From positions 62,001 to 126,000 of the forward strand of contig JBFWXB010000005.1 of NCBI GenBank assembly GCA_050187875.1: a stretch of 64,000 nt of DNA, in the 5' to 3' direction. Under the pieces are notes generated by a model, which ran no database searches, was not told the DNA's origin, and saw nothing but the letters and a program-made list of their open reading frames with translations. The DNA is from JAFKKS01 sp050187875. Its GTDB lineage: Bacteria > Pseudomonadota > Alphaproteobacteria > Rhizobiales > Xanthobacteraceae. Shown in pieces: positions 41,551-48,634 of the stretch. Each line of letters begins with the position of its first letter. Position 1 is the first letter of the stretch. Made by a program: the position numbers and the translations under genes.

Positions 41551-41564
41551 TTGATTAAGCGCAA
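41551..41564. promoter_or_regulatory. FixK/FNR-type box between the DUF6455 gene and fixL (TTGATTAAGCGCAA)
   Basis: TTGATTAAGCGCAA fits TTG(A/C)-N6-(T/G)CAA. It lies 70 bases before the DUF6455 ATG, a normal activator distance, and only 31 bases before the fixL GTG, which is too close for class II activation there. Activation of the DUF6455 gene is the better reading, with possible repression of fixL. Confidence 0.65.
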
Positions 41565-41594
41565 AGTTGCCGCCGATTTGTTGCATCAGGCGCA

Positions 41595-43160
41595 GTGGAC
41601 GGCATCAGACTTTCGTCGGAGATGGGCTTGAGCCAGACCACCGCCCCCGCCGTACGGTCCTTTGCCAACAGCGCCGAGCTTTTGCTCGACGCGATCACCG
41701 ACGCCGGCATTTATGTGCTGGACGCGGAGGGACGCGTGGCCAGCTGGAATGCCGGCGCCCAGCGCGTCGAGGGGTGGCGCGCGGAGGAGATTATCGGCCG
41801 GCATTTCTCCGTGTTTTTCCCGCCCGAGGATGTCGCCGCCGGAAAGGCGGAACGGCAACTCGCGATCGCCCGCGACGAAGGGCGTTACCAGGAGGAGGGA
41901 ATCAGGGTCCGCAAGGACGGATCCAAATACATGGCCCAGATCACGGTTACCCTGCTCAGGGACGGCAAAGGCGAGGTCGTCGGCTATGCCAAAGTCATTC
42001 GCGACGTCACTGAGCGCGTCACGGCCGACGAAGCGCTGAAAGCACGGGAAGCGCATCTGCGCTCGATCCTGGAGACCGTGCCTGATGCCATGGTCGTCAT
42101 CAACGAACACGGCCATATCCAATCCTTCAGTGCGACGGCGGAACGCCTGTTCGGCTATCAGGCGTCGGCGGTGATCGGCCAGAACGTCAGCGTGTTGATG
42201 CCCTCGCCCTACCGGGAGCAGCACGACGAATATATCCACCGGTATGTGAGGACCGGGGAGCGGCGCATCATCGGGATTGGCCGCGTTGTCGTCGGCTTGC
42301 GGAAGGATGGCTCGACCTTCCCGATGGAACTCGCGGTCGGCGAGATGCGGCTCGCGACAGGACGGTTTTTTACCGGATTCGTCCGCGACCTCACGGAGCG
42401 CCAGAACACCGAGGCGCGGCTGCAGGAGCTCCAGGCCGAGCTTGTGCACATGTCGCGCTTCACCGCGCTCGGCGAGATGGCCTCGACGCTCGCGCATGAG
42501 ATCAATCAGCCGCTCACGGCGATCGCGAACTACCTGAAGGGCTGCCGGCGCCTCCTTGAACAGAGCGAGGATGAGCGCACCTTGATGCTGCGCAGCGGGG
42601 TGGAGAAAGCGGCCGAGCAGGCATTGCGCGCCGGCCAGGTCATCCGCCATCTGCGCGAGTTCGTCGCCCGCGGCGAAAGCGAGCGTCACGTCGAGAACCT
42701 GCCGAAGCTCATTCAGGAGGCGAGTGCGCTCGGGCTCGTGGGGGCAAAGGAAATCGGCGTGCGCGTGAGCTACAGCTTCGACGCGCAAGCGGAGCTGGTG
42801 CTGGCCGACCGCATCCAGGTTCAGCAGGTCCTCCTCAATCTTATCCGCAACGCCATCGAAGTCATGGAGGATGTCGCGCGCCGCGAGCTTCGGATCGAGA
42901 CGCAGGCCAGGGACGGCGGCATGGTCGAGGTGAGCGTCACCGACACGGGCCGGGGGCTTGCGCCGGAGGTTGCCGAACGCCTGTTTCAGCCCTTCGTCAC
43001 GACGAAGAAGCACGGCATGGGCGTCGGATTGTCGATTTGCCGCACGATCGTGGAGGGACATGGCGGGCGGATCTGGGCAGAATCGGCGCCGCCCGAAGGC
43101 ACCGCTTTCCGCTTCACGCTGCAAGCGGTGAAGAAAGAGGAGCTGGCCAATGCCGGATGA
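41595..43160 (+). CDS. fixL: Oxygen-sensing haem PAS sensor histidine kinase FixL
   Basis: 521-residue soluble kinase: PAS A (about 25-140), haem-binding PAS B (about 150-275), HisKA (about 290-355) and HATPase (about 400-515). PAS B has the proximal haem ligand His210 (SPYREQHDEYIHRY) and Arg230 in 'IIGIGRVVVG', spaced 20 apart as His200/Arg220 in Bradyrhizobium FixL. The phospho-acceptor His301 is in 'STLAHEINQPL'. No membrane segments, as in Bradyrhizobium and unlike Sinorhizobium. The start is GTG 41595 or ATG 41622; no strong ribosome-binding site decides. It phosphorylates FixJ when oxygen is low and overlaps fixJ by 11 bases. Confidence 0.95.
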   Translation: MDGIRLSSEMGLSQTTAPAVRSFANSAELLLDAITDAGIYVLDAEGRVASWNAGAQRVEGWRAEEIIGRHFSVFFPPEDVAAGKAERQLAIARDEGRYQEEGIRVRKDGSKYMAQITVTLLRDGKGEVVGYAKVIRDVTERVTADEALKAREAHLRSILETVPDAMVVINEHGHIQSFSATAERLFGYQASAVIGQNVSVLMPSPYREQHDEYIHRYVRTGERRIIGIGRVVVGLRKDGSTFPMELAVGEMRLATGRFFTGFVRDLTERQNTEARLQELQAELVHMSRFTALGEMASTLAHEINQPLTAIANYLKGCRRLLEQSEDERTLMLRSGVEKAAEQALRAGQVIRHLREFVARGESERHVENLPKLIQEASALGLVGAKEIGVRVSYSFDAQAELVLADRIQVQQVLLNLIRNAIEVMEDVARRELRIETQARDGGMVEVSVTDTGRGLAPEVAERLFQPFVTTKKHGMGVGLSICRTIVEGHGGRIWAESAPPEGTAFRFTLQAVKKEELANAG

Positions 43161-43773
43161 TGGAGTCGTCCATGTCGTGGACGACGATGTCGATGTGCGC
43201 CAATCCCTGTCCTTCCTGCTCGCAAGTGCCGGCTTGCCGGTGCAGCTGCACGAATCTGCGACGGCTTTCCTCAAAGCGCTGAAGGGGACGCCGACGGGCT
43301 GCGTCCTCACCGATATCCGCATGCCGGGGATCGACGGCATCGAATTCCTGCGAACCTTGCGGGCACGCGGCATTGCGACGCCGGTGATCGTCATGACCGG
43401 GCACGCCGACGTGCCGCTCGCGGTCAAGGCGATGAAGGAGGGCGCGGTCGATTTCATCGAAAAGCCGTTCGACGACGAGGTGCTCATCGCGACCATTCGC
43501 GGAGCGCTCGCGCTGCACGACCGGACGGCGCAAGAGCGCAGCCAGGACGCGGACATTCAGGAGCGTCGGCGCTCGCTCTCCGAGCGGGAGCGGCAGGTGA
43601 TGGACGGGCTTCTCGCCGGAAAATCCAACAAGGTGATCGCGAGCGATCTCGGCATCAGTCCGCGGACCGTGGAGATCTACCGCGCCAACGTCATGGCCAA
43701 GATGCAGGCAAGGAGCCTCTCCGAGCTCGTGCGCATGGCGATTCTCGTCGGGGAGCGCACGGGCGCTCCTTAG
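43150..43773 (+). CDS. fixJ: Response regulator FixJ
   Basis: 207-residue two-domain response regulator. The receiver domain has acidic triad 'VVDDDVDVR', phospho-Asp in 'VLTDIRMPGIDG' (about residue 55), Thr in 'VIVMTGHADV' and Lys in 'FIEKPFDDE'. The LuxR-type DNA-binding domain covers residues 140-200, with the recognition region 'LAGKSNKVIASDLGISPRTVEIYRANVMAKM'-type helices. It receives phosphate from FixL and should activate the fixK promoter downstream. Confidence 0.95.
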   Translation: MPDDGVVHVVDDDVDVRQSLSFLLASAGLPVQLHESATAFLKALKGTPTGCVLTDIRMPGIDGIEFLRTLRARGIATPVIVMTGHADVPLAVKAMKEGAVDFIEKPFDDEVLIATIRGALALHDRTAQERSQDADIQERRRSLSERERQVMDGLLAGKSNKVIASDLGISPRTVEIYRANVMAKMQARSLSELVRMAILVGERTGAP

Positions 43774-43802
43774 GAACTATCCCCCGTTAGCTCGGCGCCC
43801 GA

Positions 43803-43816
43803 TTGAGACATATCAA
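43803..43816. promoter_or_regulatory. Perfect FNR/FixK box before the receiver-only gene (TTGAGACATATCAA)
   Basis: TTGAGACATATCAA is a perfect TTGA-N6-TCAA palindrome 54 bases before the ATG at 43871, in the 97-base gap after fixJ. It indicates FixK control of the receiver-only gene, closing a loop back to the FixLJ system. Confidence 0.75.
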
Positions 43817-43870
43817 CGCGGCCGCCATGGACATGGTGCAGTTTCGCGGGCATGGAGGGATGCCTTCGCG

Positions 43871-44278
43871 ATGCACGCCACGCCCAAGCTGGTTATCGTC
43901 GTTGATGATGATGCCGCGGTCCGGAATTCATTGAAATTTGCCCTCGAGCTGGAGGGCTTTGTCGTGCGCGCTTATGACGGCGGCGCCGCCATGCTGGCCG
44001 ACCGCGAATCCTTAAGCGGCGGGTGCCTCGTGGTCGACGAGTTCATGCCTGGCATGACCGGCGTCGAACTCGTCCGCAATCTTCGCAGTCGATCGGTCGA
44101 TATGCCCGCCATCCTGATCACCGCCAAGCCGAGCGCCACGCTGTCACGCCGCGCGGCCTTGAGCGGCATCGAAATCGTCCTGGAAAAGCCGTTGGAAGAC
44201 GAGGCGCTTTTGGGATGCATTCGCGATGTGCTCCGCAGCCGTGATCCGGCCGCCGGCCACCTCCGTAATATCCCTTAG
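43871..44278 (+). CDS. Single-domain response regulator between fixJ and fixK (FixT-like candidate)
   Basis: 135-residue stand-alone receiver with no output domain. It keeps the acidic pair 'IVVDDDAAVR', the phospho-Asp in 'CLVVDEFMPGMTG', Thr in 'ILITAKPSA' and Lys in 'VLEKPLEDE', so it should be phosphorylatable. It resembles the FixJ receiver and occupies the fixL-fixJ-X-fixK2 position known in Bradyrhizobium. A perfect FixK box precedes it. In Caulobacter the receiver-like FixT, also FixK-dependent, inhibits FixL; a similar feedback or phosphate-sink role is inferred. Only two Cys are present, so Caulobacter-type Fe-S binding by four Cys is not expected. Confidence 0.82.
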   Translation: MHATPKLVIVVDDDAAVRNSLKFALELEGFVVRAYDGGAAMLADRESLSGGCLVVDEFMPGMTGVELVRNLRSRSVDMPAILITAKPSATLSRRAALSGIEIVLEKPLEDEALLGCIRDVLRSRDPAAGHLRNIP

Positions 44279-44308
44279 GCAGTTCATCTGAATTTTCGCA
44301 TCGCGTGT

Positions 44309-44361
44309 CCGTTAGTACCCTGCTGCCGTGCCCTGAACTCAAGGCAACTGACTCAAGGCAA
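44309..44361 (+). promoter_or_regulatory. fixK leader: candidate FixJ site and 14-base tandem repeat
   Basis: The 93-base gap before fixK holds CCGTTAG (44309-44315, within GTTAGTACCC), also present at 43784-43790 before the receiver gene. This is a weak candidate for a FixJ-recognised element; such a short shared word could be chance. ACTCAAGGCAA is repeated with a 14-base period (44337-44347 and 44351-44361) and runs into the AGGAG ribosome-binding site. Confidence 0.3.
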
Positions 44362-44371
44362 GGAGCGCCCG

Positions 44372-45061
44372 ATGCACGTGATGCCCGCGACCACAGTCCC
44401 GTCGATGCCGCCGATCGGCGCCATCGGCGCTCGGACCTTGGTCAACCGCCCAAGCGAAAGCTCAACGCCGGAATTCGGCTTGGCGCGTCGACTGCGCAAG
44501 GACGAAGAGCTGTTCGCGGAAAGTGAGCCTGCAGCGTTCTTCTGCAAGGTCATGTCGGGCGCGGTGCGGACCTACAAGCTTCTCGATGACGGGCGCCGCC
44601 AGATCGATGCCTTCCATCTGCCGGGCGATATCTTCGGCCTGGAGCTGGGCGCAAAGTATCGCTTCTCGGCCGAAGCCACGACGGAGACTTCCGTCATCCT
44701 CTACCGCCGCTGCGCGTTCGAGGCGATGACGACGCGGGACAGCGATTTCTCGCGGCAGGTGATGTCGGCGACGATGCGCGCGCTCGCGCGCGCGCAAGAT
44801 CACATGCTGTTGCTGGGGCGAAAATCCGCGCTCGAGAAGATGTCCACGTTCCTGCTCGATATGGCGGACCGCCTTTCCGACAATGCGCAGATCGACCTGC
44901 CGATGTCGCGGATCGATATTGCCGATTATCTCGGCGTCACGATCGAGACGGTGTCACGCTCGTTCACCTCGCTCGAGCGCGACGGCGTGATCGATCTGCC
45001 GGTGCGACGCCGCACCATCCTCTTGCGCGACAAACGCGCGCTGCAGCGCCTCAGCGCCTAA
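44372..45061 (+). CDS. fixK: CRP/FNR family activator FixK
   Basis: 229-residue transcription factor. The effector-like beta-roll domain spans about residues 35-140 ('SGAVRTYKLLDDGRRQIDAFHLPGDIFGLE'), then comes a long dimerisation helix. The helix-turn-helix is 'SRIDIADYLGVTIETVSRSFTSLERDGVI', with the E-x2-SR recognition residues that read TTGA half-sites. It lacks the four-Cys Fe-S cluster of FNR, as FixK proteins do, so it relies on FixJ for oxygen control. AGGAG seven bases ahead supports ATG 44372. Three matching boxes (39559, 41551, 43803) lie in this window. Confidence 0.93.
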   Translation: MHVMPATTVPSMPPIGAIGARTLVNRPSESSTPEFGLARRLRKDEELFAESEPAAFFCKVMSGAVRTYKLLDDGRRQIDAFHLPGDIFGLELGAKYRFSAEATTETSVILYRRCAFEAMTTRDSDFSRQVMSATMRALARAQDHMLLLGRKSALEKMSTFLLDMADRLSDNAQIDLPMSRIDIADYLGVTIETVSRSFTSLERDGVIDLPVRRRTILLRDKRALQRLSA

Positions 45062-45096
45062 GCGTCTGACACCGTAAGTCCGTATCGCCGTCTTTT

Positions 45097-45243
45097 ACCC
45101 TCCCCCGTGCGGGGAGGGTCGACGCGCGAAGCGCGTCGGGGTGGGGGGCGTTGTGAGATTCACAACGCTGACCCCCGCCCCCGACCGGGGTCCCCATCGC
45201 GCTTGCGCGAGGGGGTACCCCACCTCCCCGCAAGGGGGAGGGG
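45097..45243. repeat. Composite palindromic repeat block after fixK
   Basis: Consecutive hairpins: ACCCTCCCC/GGGGAGGGT (45097-45119), GACGCGC-GAA-GCGCGTC (45121-45137), GCGTTGTGA-GAT-TCACAACGC (45148-45168), TCGCGC-TT-GCGCGA (45197-45210) and CCTCCCC/GGGGAGG (45223-45241). This looks like a dispersed extragenic palindromic element of the kind common in Bradyrhizobium-like genomes; related G/C hairpins occur at 40865-40946. The rest of the 45062-45479 gap shows no gene. Confidence 0.65.
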
Positions 45244-45479
45244 AGCCACTCGCCCGCGAAGCTCGCGCACGTCGTCTAGTGCCATCGTGCAGCCGGCGCA
45301 GCACGACAACGGCCAGAACCGCTTCTCCCATCGCTGATCCGGACCGTTGCCGACTCCGTTCCTTCCTGCCCCAAGATTTGGTACGCAACTGCGAACCTCC
45401 ATGAGGTTCGTGCGGTGCGCATCCGGGCATGCCTGCGGCTCAAGGGCAACTGCACGGTCGCTGTGGCGAAGAGGGGCCA

Positions 45480-46007
45480 ATGAAACGCACAGAAAAGGCA
45501 GCGCCTCGCGATGAGCAAGCCCGCCGCGATGCTCCGCGCGATGAGCGCGGGTCGCCGGAGGCGCGGGCCGCCTATAAGACCTTTTGCGACATCACGACGC
45601 GCTGGATGGATAACGATGCCTATGGGCACGTGAACAACGTCGTCTACTATTCGTTCCTCGATACGGCCGTTAATCAATACCTGATCGAGGCCGGCTGCCT
45701 GAAGCCGACCTCGAGTGCGGTGATCGGCCTCGTGGTCGAGACGCAGTGCAGCTATTTTCGACCGATCGCGTTTCCGGACCGTGTCACCGCAGGCATTCGC
45801 GTCGCGAGGTGTGGACGGTCGAGCGTGCGCTACGAGATCGGGCTCTTCCGCAACGATGAGCAGACCGCTTCGGCGCAAGGTCATTTCGTGCACGTCTATG
45901 TCGATCGCGCGAGCAGCCGTCCGGTGGCGCTGCCGGCTCCCCTGCGCCACGCGTTGGAGCGGCTGCTGATTGCGGACGCCCAGGCGGCGCGCGCGACGCC
46001 GACGTGA
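45480..46007 (+). CDS. Acyl-CoA thioesterase, 4HBT hotdog family
   Basis: 175-residue cytoplasmic thioesterase. A charged N-terminal extension (residues 1-35) precedes the hotdog domain with the 4HBT motif 'TTRWMDNDAYGHVNNVVYYSFLDTAVNQYL', including the catalytic-type Asp and the His-Val-Asn-Asn core. ATG 45480 is chosen over an earlier in-frame ATG at 45429 because GAAGAGGGG lies just upstream. It is followed by an MFS gene; the acyl-CoA substrate is unknown. Confidence 0.86.
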   Translation: MKRTEKAAPRDEQARRDAPRDERGSPEARAAYKTFCDITTRWMDNDAYGHVNNVVYYSFLDTAVNQYLIEAGCLKPTSSAVIGLVVETQCSYFRPIAFPDRVTAGIRVARCGRSSVRYEIGLFRNDEQTASAQGHFVHVYVDRASSRPVALPAPLRHALERLLIADAQAARATPT

Positions 46008-46062
46008 AACCGCCCGCTCTCGCATACGCGCCTTCCCGCTGCCTCGATGAGGGCTGCGGGTG

Positions 46063-47286
46063 ATGCTCGAAGCGCGCACGGATCGCGTCACGGTCGAAAG
46101 CGGTCAGTCCTGGGCCATCGCCTGCGCGGTGCTTGCGATCATGGTCGTCTCGTATGGCTCGGGGCTGCCGACGTCGGTCGCGCTGACGCAGATCGCTGCC
46201 TCTTTCGAGGGCCAACGTTCGATTCCTGCGCTCGCCAATGCCCTCGTGTGGCTCGGCTCCGGCGTCGGCGGCATGCTGATGGGGCCGTTGGCGGCGCGCT
46301 TCGGCACGCGGCCGGTCGTCATCTTCGGAAGCGCGATGATCGCGCTCGGCTTTGTCGTCTCCGCGCACGAAAGCGGCCTTGCGCTACTCGTCGGCCACGG
46401 ATTGCTGATCGGCATTCTTGGGACAGGCGCGATCCACGCGCCGCTCTATGTCTATGTCAGCCATTGGTTCGACCGGCGGCGCGGCACCGCGCTCGCCCTT
46501 GTCGCGAGCGGCCAGTATCTCGGCGGCACCTTCTGGCCGGCGCTTCTCCTCGCCGCGACGACGCGATGGGGGTGGGAGCGCACCATGATCTCCTACGGCG
46601 TCCTCGCGCTGGTGACGATCGTGCCGATCGCCGCGATCTTTCTCAAGCCGGTGCCGAAAGCGCCGGTGGCAACGTCGGCGCATGCCGTCTCAAAGCCGAA
46701 CGCCGCGCCAGCCGCCGTTTTCGTCCTCCTTTGTCTCGCCTCGGCGCTCTGCTGCATTCCGATGGCGATGCCGACGGCGCATCTGCCGGCGCTTTGCGGC
46801 GATCTTGGCCTCGGAGCCGGAACCGGCGTCGCGATGCTCTCGCTCCTGCTCGGGCTTGCCTTCATTAGCCGCCAGTTCTGGGGCTGGCTCGCGGACCGCA
46901 TCGGCGGGCTTGCGACGATCATCGCCGCGTCCGCCTGTCAGGCTGGGGCGATTGTGGCGTTCCTGCTCTCGCACAGCGAGGCGGGGCTCTACACCGCGTC
47001 GATCCTGTTCGGGCTCGGCTTCAGCGGCATCATCCCGGCTTATGTTCTCGCCGTGCGCGAATTATTCGCGGACGCGGAGGCGAGTTGGCGCGTCCCGGTG
47101 CTCTTCTGCTGTAGCCTCGTCGGCATGGCGTTGGGCGGCTGGCTCGCAGGTGCGATCTACGATCACGCGCAGTCCTACACGCCGGCTTTTGCGGTCGGAT
47201 TGGCCGGAAATGTGATCAACCTCGCCTTGCTTCTTTGGGCGAGCGCGCTGGTCACACGCGGGCGGCTTTCCTCTCGGCCGGCCTGA
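46063..47286 (+). CDS. MFS transporter
   Basis: 407-residue inner-membrane carrier with twelve predicted helices. The MFS loop 2-3 signature appears as 'GPLAARFGTRPVVIFGS' after helix 2, and its second-half counterpart as 'GWLADRIGGLATII'. 'SHWFDRRRGTALALVASGQYLGGTFWP' between helices 4 and 5 is typical of the monocarboxylate/oxalate-formate type carriers. An adjacent GTG (46060) could also serve as start. Substrate unknown; an organic acid is likely by family. Confidence 0.85.
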   Translation: MLEARTDRVTVESGQSWAIACAVLAIMVVSYGSGLPTSVALTQIAASFEGQRSIPALANALVWLGSGVGGMLMGPLAARFGTRPVVIFGSAMIALGFVVSAHESGLALLVGHGLLIGILGTGAIHAPLYVYVSHWFDRRRGTALALVASGQYLGGTFWPALLLAATTRWGWERTMISYGVLALVTIVPIAAIFLKPVPKAPVATSAHAVSKPNAAPAAVFVLLCLASALCCIPMAMPTAHLPALCGDLGLGAGTGVAMLSLLLGLAFISRQFWGWLADRIGGLATIIAASACQAGAIVAFLLSHSEAGLYTASILFGLGFSGIIPAYVLAVRELFADAEASWRVPVLFCCSLVGMALGGWLAGAIYDHAQSYTPAFAVGLAGNVINLALLLWASALVTRGRLSSRPA

Positions 47287-47302
47287 TCGCGCCCCAGCGC
47301 CG

Positions 47303-47328
47303 TCATAGCCGGACGAGTCCGGCCATGA
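47303..47328. terminator. Palindrome between convergent MFS and comE-like genes
   Basis: TCATAGCCGGAC (47303-47314) and GTCCGGCCATGA (47317-47328) pair over 12 positions with one mismatch, in the 83-base gap between convergent stop codons. A bidirectional transcription terminator is the simplest reading, although no T-run follows; it also resembles dispersed CCGG-rich palindromes. Confidence 0.45.
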
Positions 47329-47369
47329 TTCACTTAAGCTTCATGCTCCGGCGTAACGGAGCCAAAAAT

Positions 47370-47969
47370 TCAGCGGCTGCCCAGCAGCGCGCGGCGGAAT
47401 ACGCTTTTGCTCTCGTGGGCGTGCCAGTTGCGCCGGTAAGGCGGCGGCGGTCCGCCGTTGACTTTGAGTAGCACAAAGACCGGCCCGTTCGAGCGGTGCA
47501 AGGATCGCGACGCTTCCGCGATATCGCTCTCCGTCCGCACCTCGTGGGTCACCGGAATGCCGCATCCGTCGGCGACGACGCGAAGGTTGATCCCGCGCTG
47601 CGTATGCGTGTCCTGGTTTCCGGTTTCGCCGTAAAGCTCATTGTCGACGCAGACGATGACGAGATTTTGCGGCTTCAAGTAACCGACCGTCGCAAGCGCG
47701 CCGAGGCTCATCAGCAGATCGCCGTCGCCCGTTACAACGACGACGCGGCGTTCCGGCTGCGCGAGCGCGAGGCCGAGCCCGGTCATCACCGCGCCGCCCA
47801 TGGCGCCGCCGAACAGGAAGGAATTGGGCGCCTCTTGTGTCAGATTGCCGACGTCTTTCGCCGCGCCCGCCAACCCGGCGATGATCAGAAAGTCTTTATG
47901 ATCGCCGAACAGCTTCGGAATGGCGACGCGCCGGTCGAGCCCCGAGGATGGATTGTTTTGTGTGCTCAT
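47370..47969 (-). CDS. TPP-dependent oxo-acid decarboxylase, beta (ComE-type) subunit
   Basis: 199-residue TPP-pyrophosphate-binding half of a split decarboxylase like sulfopyruvate decarboxylase ComDE or phosphonopyruvate decarboxylase. The Mg/TPP motif is 'VVTGDGDLLMSLGALATVGYL...VCVDNELYGETG' (GDG to N spacing normal), and 'GGAMGGAVMTGLGLALA' is the preceding conserved loop. The C-terminus ends 'KSVFRRALLGS'. ATG at 47969, 11 bases after the alpha-subunit stop. It acts with the alpha subunit on a 2-oxo-acid formed probably by the aminotransferase in the same cluster. Confidence 0.82.
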   Translation of the reverse strand: MSTQNNPSSGLDRRVAIPKLFGDHKDFLIIAGLAGAAKDVGNLTQEAPNSFLFGGAMGGAVMTGLGLALAQPERRVVVVTGDGDLLMSLGALATVGYLKPQNLVIVCVDNELYGETGNQDTHTQRGINLRVVADGCGIPVTHEVRTESDIAEASRSLHRSNGPVFVLLKVNGGPPPPYRRNWHAHESKSVFRRALLGSR

Positions 47970-47980
47970 GGATTGCTCGA

Positions 47981-48508
47981 TCAGAACGGCTTGGCGCCGA
48001 TGAGGCGCTGCGACAGGAGGATGGCGACAGGCTTTTCGGCTTGAAACGCCATGGACAGCGCCGCGGTCGTGACGGGCGCGACGTCGGCCGGCGTTTCGGC
48101 GCGCAGGCAAATGACGCCCATCGCTTCGAGGGTCGGCTGCACCGCTTGCCCCATGGCGTATTGCCAAGGGTTGGCCTCGCCGAAATCGCCGCGCATGGTA
48201 ACGATGGCGAGAAACGGAAAGCGGCCGTTCTCGATCAGCGACAGCATGTTGATGCAATTGCCTGCGCCGCTGCTTTGCATGAGGAGGACGGACTTCGCGC
48301 CACCGAGATGGGCGCCGGCGCCGAGCGCCACGCCCTCTTGCTCGGTTGTGAGCGGCACAGCGGTCACGCCGGTGTCGGCGATGGCGCGCTCGATTGCGAT
48401 TTTGTGTCCGGCATCAGGCACATAGGCAAAGATCGTCACGCCGCCTTTGCGCAGCAGATCGTACATCTGATCCTGCCATCCGCTTTCCGCGGCTGGATTC
48501 AACGCCAT
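47981..48508 (-). CDS. TPP-dependent oxo-acid decarboxylase, alpha (ComD-type) subunit
   Basis: 175-residue N-terminal (PYR) half of a split TPP decarboxylase. 'VTIFAYVPDAGHKIAIERA' and the cofactor-activating Glu in 'PLTTEQEGVALGAGAHLGG' match ComD/phosphonopyruvate decarboxylase proteins, and 'MQSSGAGNCINMLSLI' and 'MRGDFGEANPWQYAMG' are family-typical. It precedes the beta subunit directly. Its own promoter carries the TTGTATACC palindrome at 48562. Substrate specificity (sulfopyruvate, phosphonopyruvate or other) cannot be decided by eye. Confidence 0.82.
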   Translation of the reverse strand: MALNPAAESGWQDQMYDLLRKGGVTIFAYVPDAGHKIAIERAIADTGVTAVPLTTEQEGVALGAGAHLGGAKSVLLMQSSGAGNCINMLSLIENGRFPFLAIVTMRGDFGEANPWQYAMGQAVQPTLEAMGVICLRAETPADVAPVTTAALSMAFQAEKPVAILLSQRLIGAKPF

Positions 48509-48561
48509 TCAGCTTCTCCTTGGCGCCGCGCTTCGAGGCGGGCGCTCCCTAGTGTACTCAA

Positions 48562-48592
48562 TTGTATACCAAACGGGCTGCCGGTCGGGCAA
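48562..48592 (-). promoter_or_regulatory. comD promoter with TTGTATACCAA palindrome
   Basis: On the minus strand TTGCCC (48587-48592) and TATACA (48563-48568), 18 bases apart, form a weak sigma-70-like promoter 55 bases before the comD-like ATG. The -10 overlaps TTGTATACCAA (48562-48572), whose core GTATAC is a perfect palindrome. This is the third copy of the motif seen at the hyuA and FAD-oxidase promoters. The remaining 48509-48634 gap holds no gene. Confidence 0.45.
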
Positions 48593-48634
48593 TGGCATTT
48601 GCAGGCCTTTCGTCGTGGTCGGGTAGGGCGCCGA

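Noticed and set aside
41586..43556. Minus-strand open frame of about 656 codons opposite fixL and fixJ
   Set aside because: FixL and FixJ are unambiguous on the plus strand; the antisense translation shows no domains.
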